The position numbers and the translations under genes were made by a program. Below the pieces are notes generated by a model. The model was given only the letters and a program-made list of their open reading frames with translations. It searched no databases and was not told the origin of the DNA. This document shows, piece after piece, positions 1 through 5,082 of a DNA stretch of 5,082 nt. The first letter of the stretch is position 1. Each line of letters starts with the position of its first letter. Source of the DNA: Alphaproteobacteria bacterium (GTDB taxonomy: Bacteria > Pseudomonadota > Alphaproteobacteria > Rhizobiales > Hyphomicrobiaceae); contig VBAB01000347.1 of assembly GCA_005888525.1 (NCBI GenBank), positions 1-5,082 of the forward strand, given 5' to 3'.

Positions 1-960
1 AAGCTCGCCGGCCTGCAGCCGCTGCTGCCCGTGCTCGAGGCGGTGGTGCAGACGGGCAAGCCGCTGCTCATCATCGCGGAAGAGGTCGAGGGCGAGGCCC
101 TGGCCACGCTGGTCGTCAACAAGCTGCGCGGCGGCCTGAAGGTGGCGGCCGTGAAGGCGCCTGGGTTCGGCGACCGCCGCAAGGCCATGCTCGAGGACAT
201 CGCCGTGCTGACCAACGGCCAGGTGATCAGCGAGGATCTCGGCATCAAGCTCGAGAACGTCTCGATCGAGATGCTGGGCCGCGCCAAGCGCGTGCGCGTC
301 GAGAAGGAGAACACCACCATCATCGACGGCTCCGGCAAGAAGAAGGAGATCGAGGGCCGCGTCGCCCAGATCAAGGTGCAGATCGAGGAGACCACCTCCG
401 ACTACGACAAGGAGAAACTGCAGGAGCGTCTGGCCAAGCTGGCGGGCGGCGTTGCGGTGATCAAGGTCGGCGGCGCCACCGAGGTCGAGGTGAAGGAGCG
501 CAAGGACCGCGTCGATGACGCGCTCAATGCCACCCGCGCCGCGGTCGAGGAAGGCATCGTGGTCGGCGGCGGCGTCGCGCTGCTGAAGGCAGCCAACGCG
601 ATTACGGCGAAGGGCGACAACGAGGACCAGGACGCCGGCATCAACATCGTCAAGCGGGCACTGCAGGCTCCGATCCGCCAGATCGCCGAGAACGCCGGCG
701 TCGAGGGCTCAATCGTGGTCGGCAAGGTCACCGACGGCCGCGCCGCGGCTTTCGGTTACGACGCCCAGAACGACGAGTACGGCGACATGTTCGAGAAGGG
801 CATCATCGATCCCGCCAAGGTCGTACGCACGGCCCTGCAGGATGCCGCCTCGATCGCCGGCCTGCTCATCACCACGGAGGCGGGTGTCGCCGAGGCGCCG
901 AAGAAGAAGGACGCGCACGCCGGCCACGACCACGGCGGCGGCATGGGCGGCATGATGTAA
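1..960 (+). CDS. groEL: Chaperonin GroEL (60 kDa, Hsp60), C-terminal part, 5' truncated by window
   Basis: This is the large subunit of the ATP-driven GroEL/GroES folding chamber in the cytoplasm. The frame is open from base 1, so the gene begins upstream of the window; the 319 codons seen align without gaps over the conserved part with E. coli GroEL from about residue 226. The segment covers the rest of the apical domain (LLIIAEEVEGEALATLVVNK, APGFGDRRKAML), the intermediate domain and the second equatorial half. The ATPase aspartate equivalent to E. coli D398 is in VDDALNATRAAVEEG (codon 517-519). The GGG nucleotide-binding loop is at 565-573, and the equivalent of D495 is in GIIDPAKV (808-810). 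The protein ends in the usual GGM-type tail, but here it also carries histidines (HAGHDHGGGMGGMM). An intrinsic terminator follows 37 bp after the stop. groES would be expected upstream, outside the window. Identification is secure; the alphaproteobacterial assignment is from remembered family patterns. Confidence 0.98.
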   Translation, partial: KLAGLQPLLPVLEAVVQTGKPLLIIAEEVEGEALATLVVNKLRGGLKVAAVKAPGFGDRRKAMLEDIAVLTNGQVISEDLGIKLENVSIEMLGRAKRVRVEKENTTIIDGSGKKKEIEGRVAQIKVQIEETTSDYDKEKLQERLAKLAGGVAVIKVGGATEVEVKERKDRVDDALNATRAAVEEGIVVGGGVALLKAANAITAKGDNEDQDAGINIVKRALQAPIRQIAENAGVEGSIVVGKVTDGRAAAFGYDAQNDEYGDMFEKGIIDPAKVVRTALQDAASIAGLLITTEAGVAEAPKKKDAHAGHDHGGGMGGMM

Positions 961-997
961 GGGCAGCAGCCCGCGTCTGATCGACTGTCAGCATTAC

Positions 998-1029
998 GCC
1001 ACCCGCGCAACTCGCGGGTGGCATTTTTT
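998..1029 (+). terminator. Rho-independent terminator of groEL
   Basis: A perfect 10-bp stem GCCACCCGCG / CGCGGGTGGC (998-1007 with 1013-1022) encloses a CAACT loop, and is followed by A and six T residues (1024-1029). It lies 37 bp past the groEL stop codon and should end the groESL transcript, isolating it from the genes downstream. Confidence 0.95.
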
Positions 1030-1080
1030 GTGGTTCGAAGCGGGCCCCGGGCCTGCGCAAGGTTAGCGGTCGGTTGTAGA

Positions 1081-1146
1081 GCAGGATTCACGCTTCAGCC
1101 CCACGTTGCATTTGGGAGCAAGCGGTTCCATCTGAAGCGATCCTGC
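1081..1146. repeat. Long bulged inverted repeat in the groEL downstream spacer; candidate dispersed palindrome
   Basis: GCAGGAT (1081-1087) pairs with ATCCTGC (1140-1146), and CGCTTCAG (1091-1098) pairs with CTGAAGCG (1132-1139). This gives 15 perfect base pairs with one 3-nt bulge (TCA, 1088-1090) on the left arm and a 33-nt apical region. The apical region can form small sub-hairpins, for example CCCA 1100-1103 with TGGG 1113-1116. There is no T-tract, so it is not a terminator of the usual kind. It is non-coding in any plausible frame. It has the look of the short palindromic repeats scattered through alphaproteobacterial intergenic regions, but copy number cannot be seen from one window. 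Confidence 0.7.
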
Positions 1147-1193
1147 CCGACGCACAGAAAATTAATGGCCGCGCAATAAATTTGGCGGACATA

Positions 1194-1277
1194 CCCGCCC
1201 GGCCCGGGCGGGCCGGTATACCGCCCCAACTGTGTCGGTGCGCGCTGCAGGGAGCTTCGCCGCGCGGGACGGGCGGG
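1194..1277 (+). promoter_or_regulatory. Alternating CCCGCCC/GGGCGGG blocks able to form mutually exclusive hairpins
   Basis: Four complementary blocks alternate: CCCGCCC (1194-1200), GGGCGGG (1206-1212), CCGCCCC (1221-1227) and GGGCGGG (1271-1277). Blocks 1 and 2 form an 8-bp stem with a 3-nt loop (1194-1212). Blocks 2 and 3 form a 6-bp stem (1206-1211 with 1221-1226), and block 3 could instead pair with block 4. A perfect palindrome CGGTATACCG sits at 1214-1223. The region lies just upstream of the gene starting at 1316, so it may be an untranslated leader. A regulatory role is inference; GC-rich DNA makes such blocks by chance more often than average. Confidence 0.3.
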
Positions 1278-1315
1278 TTGGACCCAGGCGAGCGGAGCAA
1301 CAAGCAGCTGCGCCG

Positions 1316-2197
1316 ATGATGCAGAACCTTCTATTCGACGACAAGGGCGAGACGTGGGACGCAAAATCCACCAGTCTCGCCGAAGCCTTGCAGGCGTCGC
1401 TCTCCGGCGACGAGCTATCGAAGTACGTGGTCAAGAACCTGGGCTTCGTCGCCGCCAGCGAAAGCGATGGCTCCGTGCGCCTGCGCCTGCGTCCCGCCGT
1501 AGTCGCGCCCACGGCGCTGAGTGCGCTCTTCTATTGGCTGCACGACCAGACCATCGAGCGAGTGCTGATCTCCTGCCTCGACGGGGAATGGTCACACGAG
1601 CTGGTGCGGTCGCGCGATGAAGCCATGCGCAGGCTGCTAGCACTCGTAAAGTTCATCACGCCTGATCGCGAGGGCGACTTCCTCAGCATGCCTCGGCCTT
1701 TGCACCAGTTGCAGCATTCCAGTCCGCTCCGCGCCGCGCTGGACGCCTGGTCGGCAACCCTGGGCAGATACGACGCTGAGGTAATTCGCCCGTCGCTGCA
1801 AAAGGCGCTCGATGATCGATTCGTGCTGGTAGAAGCGCCGGATGGCTCCCCCAACCTGCTCATCAATGACGTCGGCAGCGGGCTCACGCGGCTCGCAGAA
1901 TATTGGCTCTCGCGTGCCAGGGGCCTCCGAGTCGAGGACCAGCCAGACTACGCCTACGGCAAGTGGGTCGCGCGACTCTATCAGCAAGCGCTGAGTTGCG
2001 GTGAACCCTTGCTCGAGGACGTCGACGCGGTGGTGATGTGGCCCGATCAGCCTCGCCAAAGCTACCGTTATCGCCGCCTGGTCTTGCCCTTCAAGCGAAG
2101 GGACGGCTCATCCGTGCTGCTGGGCACGACGCTGCACGACCCCGACATCGACTTGCGCATCAAAAGAAATCAGGAACTGCTGCAAGTCCTCCAATAG
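1316..2197 (+). CDS. Hypothetical protein with PAS_5-like C-terminal domain
   Basis: This 293-aa soluble protein has no signal peptide or membrane segment. I do not recognise a characterised homologue. Residues ~30-110 form a compact alpha/beta-looking region (SKYVVKNLGFV, SVRLRLRPAVVAPTAL, then EWSHELV). Residues ~165-275 resemble the PAS_5 (PF07310) type common in alphaproteobacteria: a helix-rich stretch with KWVARLYQQALSCGEPLLEDV, then the strand pair YRYRRLVLPFKRRDGSSVLLG. If that is right, it senses a small ligand or acts as a scaffold; no output domain is attached. ATG at 1316 (or the adjacent ATG at 1319) is preferred over the in-frame GTGs at 1232 and 1238, because the extra 28 residues are low-complexity Arg/Ala and read like translated leader. 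The Shine-Dalgarno is weak (GGAG at 1294-1297, far upstream). The last 29 codons and stop overlap the convergent gene. It may be paired functionally with that neighbour, but this is inference. Confidence 0.75.
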   Translation: MMQNLLFDDKGETWDAKSTSLAEALQASLSGDELSKYVVKNLGFVAASESDGSVRLRLRPAVVAPTALSALFYWLHDQTIERVLISCLDGEWSHELVRSRDEAMRRLLALVKFITPDREGDFLSMPRPLHQLQHSSPLRAALDAWSATLGRYDAEVIRPSLQKALDDRFVLVEAPDGSPNLLINDVGSGLTRLAEYWLSRARGLRVEDQPDYAYGKWVARLYQQALSCGEPLLEDVDAVVMWPDQPRQSYRYRRLVLPFKRRDGSSVLLGTTLHDPDIDLRIKRNQELLQVLQ

Positions 2198-2959
2198 CTC
2201 CTGGGCGTCCATCCAGCACAGACAGCATCGTAGACTGCCATTGGGCGCGTGGTGGAGCTGCAAGTCCCATTCCCGATGCGGATAGCCCACGCTATCGATG
2301 ACGCCGCCCTTGGTGGGACCCTCCATGGCAAGACCCATCGAGTGATCGATGTTCCAGCGCGTGTAGGCGAATGCACGCGTGATGCGCGGAATAATCATCG
2401 CCAGCTGGCGCTTGCGGAACGTCGGATGAAACCAGGCTCCTCCGTTGAGCGCAATCTTGCCGCGTATCGACTTGGCGATCGTGGCGGTCACCTCGCAGCG
2501 TTCGTCGGGATGCTTGGTCCGATCCGGCTCGTCGTAGAACATGCGCGAGCTGGTGGTGATCGCGTAGAGCGTGTCGGTGTCGTCGACCTCGAACAGGCGG
2601 GAAGCATACGTCGCAACGACCTCTCCGCGTGCATCGCGGCCCAGGATGCAAAAGGCACGCTCCGGCTCCAGGCCCCGGGGACAATAACGCGGGTCGTACA
2701 TCGACGTTATGGGCTTCCAGGTATCCTGGTTCTTGGCGTTGACCTGCAGCAGCTCCCTGAAGGTGCCGAACTCGAGAGTCACCCCGCGCTGGCGTGCCGC
2801 CGTATCGGCCTTGAGAAAGAAGCGGCCGAGCAAATCGGCGGGCCCGTGATCTACGGTGATATCGGTGACAAGGCGTGCCCGCCGCCCCGGCGCAGGCGAG
2901 GCGAAGTCGACGCCCCCAGTATCGTCAGCGACGCGGTCCGCGATCTTGGGTGCGGGCAT
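2108..2959 (-). CDS. GNAT-like acyltransferase-fold hypothetical protein
   Basis: This 283-aa cytosolic protein is convergent with the PAS-like gene. The start ATG (complement of 2957-2959) follows a near-perfect Shine-Dalgarno, AGGAGGG, with a 7-nt spacer, which settles both strand and start. The first ~35 residues look disordered. Residues ~102-125 (AFCILGRDARGEVVATYASR) resemble the beta2-beta3 hairpin of GNAT folds. Residues ~168-205 (KIALNGGAWFHPTFRKRQLA, then IIPRITRAFAYTRW) resemble beta4 plus the pyrophosphate-binding loop and helix alpha3. The loop reads R-K-R-Q-L-A where GNATs usually have R/Q-x-x-G-x-G/A, so the central glycine is missing. CoA binding is therefore uncertain. Residues 221-226 (IDSVGY) fit the late GNAT strand. 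The natural family end may be near the LLEDLQQFL helix (255-263); the final 20 residues look like an extension into the neighbour. Substrate unknown. That it is a gene is well supported; the GNAT call is moderate. Confidence 0.8.
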   Translation of the reverse strand: MPAPKIADRVADDTGGVDFASPAPGRRARLVTDITVDHGPADLLGRFFLKADTAARQRGVTLEFGTFRELLQVNAKNQDTWKPITSMYDPRYCPRGLEPERAFCILGRDARGEVVATYASRLFEVDDTDTLYAITTSSRMFYDEPDRTKHPDERCEVTATIAKSIRGKIALNGGAWFHPTFRKRQLAMIIPRITRAFAYTRWNIDHSMGLAMEGPTKGGVIDSVGYPHREWDLQLHHAPNGSLRCCLCWMDAQELLEDLQQFLISFDAQVDVGVVQRRAQQHG

Positions 2960-2966
2960 GATTTTG

Positions 2967-2973
2967 CCCTCCT
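2967..2973 (-). promoter_or_regulatory. Strong Shine-Dalgarno of the GNAT-like gene
   Basis: The complement reads AGGAGGG, followed by the 7-nt spacer CAAAATC and then ATG at 2959. It fixes the start of the minus-strand gene and argues that the long open frame on the opposite strand is a shadow. Confidence 0.9.
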
Positions 2974-3003
2974 GCTGGGGACCCTACAACGAAGGTCTGT
3001 GCC

Positions 3004-3032
3004 ATTCTGTGGCAGGCGTTAACCGATTACAA
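3004..3032 (-). promoter_or_regulatory. Candidate sigma-70 promoter for the GNAT-like gene, overlapping a dyad
   Basis: On the minus strand, TTGTAA (complement of 3027-3032) and CAGAAT (complement of 3004-3009) are 17 nt apart and match the -35 and -10 consensus at 4 of 6 positions each. The -10 lies about 45 bp upstream of the start codon. The -35 falls inside the dyad CGATT-AC-AATCG (3024-3035), which could be an operator. The hexamer matches are modest, so this is a suggestion only. Confidence 0.3.
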
Positions 3033-3078
3033 TCGCCTCGGGTCCGTCGCTAAGGTAGTCGCCACGAAAGCCTGTCCA

Positions 3079-3092
3079 AGCCAGCGCTGGCT
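3079..3092. repeat. Perfect 14-bp palindrome in the divergent intergenic region
   Basis: AGCCAGCGCTGGCT is its own reverse complement with no mismatch. It lies between the divergent GNAT-like and DUF169 genes, 120 bp upstream of the former and 165 bp upstream of the latter. It has no T-tract. It could be a binding site for a dimeric regulator shared by both promoters. No regulator gene lies next to it in this window, and nothing else in the 2960-3256 spacer supports the idea directly. Confidence 0.4.
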
Positions 3093-3178
3093 GAGCAAGC
3101 GATCACGCGAGGAATGATTACGGCGCTCGGCCTTGGTCCATGGGGTTGGATATCTACTGGGCGACCGTGCTTCTCGTG

Positions 3179-3206
3179 ATTGGCGATTGATCTGCGGGCT
3201 CTATAT
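3179..3206 (+). promoter_or_regulatory. Candidate promoter for the DUF169 gene
   Basis: CTATAT (3201-3206) matches the -10 of the alphaproteobacterial (Sinorhizobium-type) housekeeping consensus CTTGAC-N17-CTATAT. ATTGGC (3179-3184), 16 nt upstream, matches its -35 at 4 of 6 positions. Transcription would start near 3213, leaving a leader of about 45 nt before the ATG at 3257. The evidence is pattern only. Confidence 0.35.
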
Positions 3207-3241
3207 GCTGGCCGACAACCTGCATCATCCCTTCCCTGCAA

Positions 3242-3248
3242 GAGGTGG
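3242..3248 (+). promoter_or_regulatory. Shine-Dalgarno that decides the DUF169 start
   Basis: GAGGTGG ends 8 nt before the ATG at 3257. The alternative in-frame GTG at 3245 lies inside this motif and so is unlikely to be used as a start. Confidence 0.75.
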
Positions 3249-3256
3249 CCAAGCCC

Positions 3257-4042
3257 ATGTCGTATGCGATCGACGGTCTCGCCGCAAAGCTGGAAAACCT
3301 CCTCAAGCTTCGCTCGATCCCGTTTGGCATGAAGCTGTTCGAGCGCCGCGCAGACATGGAAGCGATCCCCAAGATCCGCAGGCCGAAATCCGTCCACACG
3401 CTGGACCAGTTGGTTGCCCAGGCGGCGCGCCTTGGGTGGACCGTCGGAGTTACCGCGGAGGACCTGGTAGGCGCCCAATGCCGCGCGGTCGTGGGGTTGG
3501 GACGAGCCAAAGACGACAAGTGGCGGTCGGGAAAGCACATGACCGGCGTGTGGTTCTCAACGCTCGAGGACGCAAGCGCTCACCAGGCCGCGATGCACTG
3601 CGTCGAGGACGGGCGATACGAAGCGCTGGCCGTGGCGCCGCTCGCCTCCGGCCGGCTCGACCCGCCCGACATCGCGCTCTTCTACGCGACGCCGGGCGCC
3701 ATGATGTACTTCGTCAATGGATTGCAATGGGCGGGCTACAAGAAGTTCGATTGGGGCATCGTGGGAGAGAGCGCCTGCGCCGACAGCTGGGGACGCGCGC
3801 TTGCCACACGCCAACCCTCCCTTTCCATCCCGTGCTTCGCCGAGCGGCGTTATGGCGGCGTGCTCGACGACGAGATGCTGATGGCCTTGCCGCCGGAGTA
3901 TGTGGCCAAAGCGATATCGGGAATGGAGGCTTTGGCGAAAAACGGCTTTCGATATCCCTTTCCGCAATACGGAATCCAACAGGATGTGCGCGAGGGCATG
4001 GCCAGAAGCTATCCCGATCGCGCGCCTGGCAAACAGGGGTGA
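3257..4042 (+). CDS. DUF169 (COG2043) family protein of unknown function
   Basis: This soluble 261-aa protein has the length and pattern I know for DUF169 (PF02596). Its N-terminus has the family's substrate-like strand, LRSIPFGMKLFE (residues 18-29; other members read PVAVKL here), then IRRP (40-43). The segment LVAQAARLGWTVGVTAEDL (52-70) and a cysteine at 75 before a VVGLG motif follow. The central part, IALFYATPGAMMYFVNGLQW, fits the conserved YxxP helix. The late segment, SIPCFAERRYGGVLDDEMLM, then PPEYVAKAISGMEAL, fits the C-terminal half. Many members have a cysteine before the AARxxGWT segment; here that position has T-L-D. No enzymatic activity is established that I know of; the family is often found in anaerobes and archaea as well as proteobacteria. 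It is soluble, with no signal peptide. The MBL-fold gene starts 65 bp downstream on the same strand, so the two may share a transcript. The family call is confident; the function is unknown. Confidence 0.85.
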   Translation: MSYAIDGLAAKLENLLKLRSIPFGMKLFERRADMEAIPKIRRPKSVHTLDQLVAQAARLGWTVGVTAEDLVGAQCRAVVGLGRAKDDKWRSGKHMTGVWFSTLEDASAHQAAMHCVEDGRYEALAVAPLASGRLDPPDIALFYATPGAMMYFVNGLQWAGYKKFDWGIVGESACADSWGRALATRQPSLSIPCFAERRYGGVLDDEMLMALPPEYVAKAISGMEALAKNGFRYPFPQYGIQQDVREGMARSYPDRAPGKQG

Positions 4043-4107
4043 GAAATTGCCCCGATCCGGCCAGCGGCACGATTTGCAAAGGGCCAAGCGCAACCGGTAC
4101 CAGCTCG

Positions 4108-5082
4108 ATGCCTAGTCGCCGCCGCCTGTTGCAGACCCTGGGCGCCGTCGCGGCCGCCGGCGCCGGCGGCTGGGCGTTGCTATCCGGCAGCCGCGCCAAC
4201 GCCTATTACACCGGCCCCGCGTCCGATCATTTCGACGGCGTGCGCTTCTTCAACCCGAGCGGCGTCCGCCCGAGGGGACCCGGTGCGTTCCTCAAGTGGC
4301 AGCTGGGTGACCGCGGCGAAGCTTGGCCGCGCAGCTTTCCCAGCCCCTTTTCAGCGGACCGCCCGCCGCCGCGCTTCGATGGCGAGGGGCTGCGCATCAC
4401 TCACGTCGGGCACGCGACGTTTCTGATCCAGGCGCGAGGCAAGAGCATTCTCATCGATCCCGTCTGGTCCGAGCGCGCCAGTCCGGTCTCGTTTGCGGGC
4501 CCGAAGCGCGTGAACCCGCCGGGCATCGACTTCGACCACCTGCCCGCCATCGATGCCGTGCTCGTCACCCACAATCACTACGACCACATGGACGTGGACA
4601 CGATCGGCGGGCTTTGGCAGCGCTTCCGCCCGCGCATCGTCACGCCGCTCGGCAACGACGCCATCCTGAAGAAGAGCGTGCCCGGGCTTGTCGCCACCGC
4701 CGTCGACTGGGGCGATGCAGTCGATCTCGGAGACGGTCTCGAGGTGCACGTGGAGCCGACGCTGCACTGGTCGGCGCGCGGTGCCGGCGATCGCATGCAC
4801 GCGCTGTGGGCGAGCTTCGTCGTCCGTGCCGGCGCGCAGAAGGTCTATTGCGTCGGCGACAGCGGTTTCGGCGACGGCGCGACGTTCGCCCGGGTCGGCA
4901 AGCGCCATCCCCGCCTCGCGCTGGCGCTACTGCCGATCGGCGCCTACGAGCCGCGCTGGTTCATGCGTCACATCCACATGAATCCGGAAGACGCCCTCGA
5001 GGCGCTGCGGTTGTCGGGCGCCGGCCGTGCCTTCGGCCACCATTGGGGCACGTTCCGCCTGACCAATGAAGCCATCGAGCAG
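4108..5082 (+). CDS. Tat-exported MBL-fold metallohydrolase, NAPE-PLD-like (COG2220), 3' truncated
   Basis: 325 codons are visible and the frame is open to the window end; family members usually run somewhat longer. Residues 1-32 look like a Tat signal: SRRRLLQ at 3-9, an Ala/Gly-rich hydrophobic core, and an A-N-A cleavage motif before YY at 33. The mature protein starts YYTGPASDHFDGVRFFNPSG, typical of bacterial NAPE-PLD-like proteins. Metal ligands are all present: THNHYDH gives H155, H157, D159 and H160; H220 is in TLHWSARG; D251 is in GDSGFG; H312 is in HHWGTF. H290 in HMNPEDAL matches the conserved second-shell histidine. It should therefore be an active di-zinc hydrolase in the periplasm, probably on a phosphodiester or lactone-like bond; substrate unknown. 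ATG 4108 is preferred because the Tat motif follows at once, although it lacks a clear Shine-Dalgarno. The in-frame GTG at 4039 overlaps the DUF169 stop as GTGA and would add 23 residues. Confidence 0.9.
   Translation, partial: MPSRRRLLQTLGAVAAAGAGGWALLSGSRANAYYTGPASDHFDGVRFFNPSGVRPRGPGAFLKWQLGDRGEAWPRSFPSPFSADRPPPRFDGEGLRITHVGHATFLIQARGKSILIDPVWSERASPVSFAGPKRVNPPGIDFDHLPAIDAVLVTHNHYDHMDVDTIGGLWQRFRPRIVTPLGNDAILKKSVPGLVATAVDWGDAVDLGDGLEVHVEPTLHWSARGAGDRMHALWASFVVRAGAQKVYCVGDSGFGDGATFARVGKRHPRLALALLPIGAYEPRWFMRHIHMNPEDALEALRLSGAGRAFGHHWGTFRLTNEAIEQ

Noticed and set aside
1040..1056. GC-rich palindrome just after the groEL terminator as a second terminator
   Set aside because: It has a 7-bp stem including one G-T wobble, a tight CCG loop and no T-tract; chance occurrence is likely in such GC-rich sequence.
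1232..1315. N-terminal extension of the PAS-like protein from GTG 1232 or 1238
   Set aside because: The 28 residues are Arg/Ala-rich and low in complexity, and overlap the GC-block leader. There is no Shine-Dalgarno before either GTG.
2249..3022. 257-codon open frame on the plus strand opposite the GNAT-like gene
   Set aside because: It is in register with the minus-strand gene, a common artefact in GC-rich DNA. Its product shows no recognisable pattern, while the minus gene has a near-perfect Shine-Dalgarno and a plausible fold.
3140..3190. 16-codon hydrophobic ORF (MGLDIYWATVLLVIGD)
   Set aside because: No Shine-Dalgarno, and it overlaps another short frame; it is too short to separate from chance.
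3050..4093. Long minus-strand open frames (162 and 178 codons) opposite the DUF169 gene
   Set aside because: They lie antisense to a clear DUF169 family gene, have Arg/Pro-rich products with no motif, and lack ribosome sites.
4323..5069. 248-codon plus-strand frame and 185-codon minus-strand frame inside the MBL gene
   Set aside because: The plus frame is extremely Arg-rich and the minus frame has no motif; the third frame carries all the metal ligands of the MBL fold, so these are shadows.
1..5082. CRISPR array, transposase, tRNA, rRNA, toxin-antitoxin or phage-defence genes
   Set aside because: I looked on both strands and saw no direct-repeat array, no recognisable transposase or integrase motif, no tRNA-like cloverleaf, and no known defence family.

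Overview
The window looks like chromosomal DNA from a GC-rich alphaproteobacterium. The evidence is the GroEL sequence, whose run of residues in the apical and intermediate domains (GRAKRVRVEKENTTIIDG, then KVGGATEVEVKERKDRVDDAL) is of alphaproteobacterial type. The later genes also resemble families I associate with Bradyrhizobium- or Reyranella-like genomes. I cannot name the genus from sequence alone.

Layout. Bases 1-960 hold the 3' part of groEL, closed by a textbook intrinsic terminator (998-1029). Bases 1030-1315 hold no gene that I can support. They contain a long bulged inverted repeat (1081-1146), which looks like a dispersed intergenic palindrome, and a set of alternating CCCGCCC/GGGCGGG blocks (1194-1277). 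Next come two convergent genes: a plus-strand gene with a PAS_5-like C-terminus (1316-2197) and a minus-strand gene with a GNAT-like core (2959-2108). Their 3' ends overlap by 90 bp with codons in register. A 297-bp divergent intergenic region (2960-3256) follows. It carries a strong Shine-Dalgarno for the minus gene, weak promoter candidates in both directions, and two perfect-arm dyads. To its right lie a DUF169 (COG2043) gene (3257-4042) and a Tat-exported metallo-beta-lactamase-fold hydrolase of the NAPE-PLD-like type (4108 to the window end, 3' truncated).

How the genes work together. groEL is housekeeping and is isolated from the rest by its terminator. The PAS-like and GNAT-like genes may form a sensor/acyltransferase pair, but only their physical interlocking is seen and the function is inferred. 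The DUF169 and MBL genes are 65 bp apart on the same strand and may be co-transcribed; an alternative GTG start would overlap the DUF169 stop as GTGA. I recognise no defence system, mobile element, CRISPR array, tRNA or rRNA here. The least explained parts are the 90-bp coding overlap, the intergenic inverted repeats, and the unknown role of the DUF169 gene.
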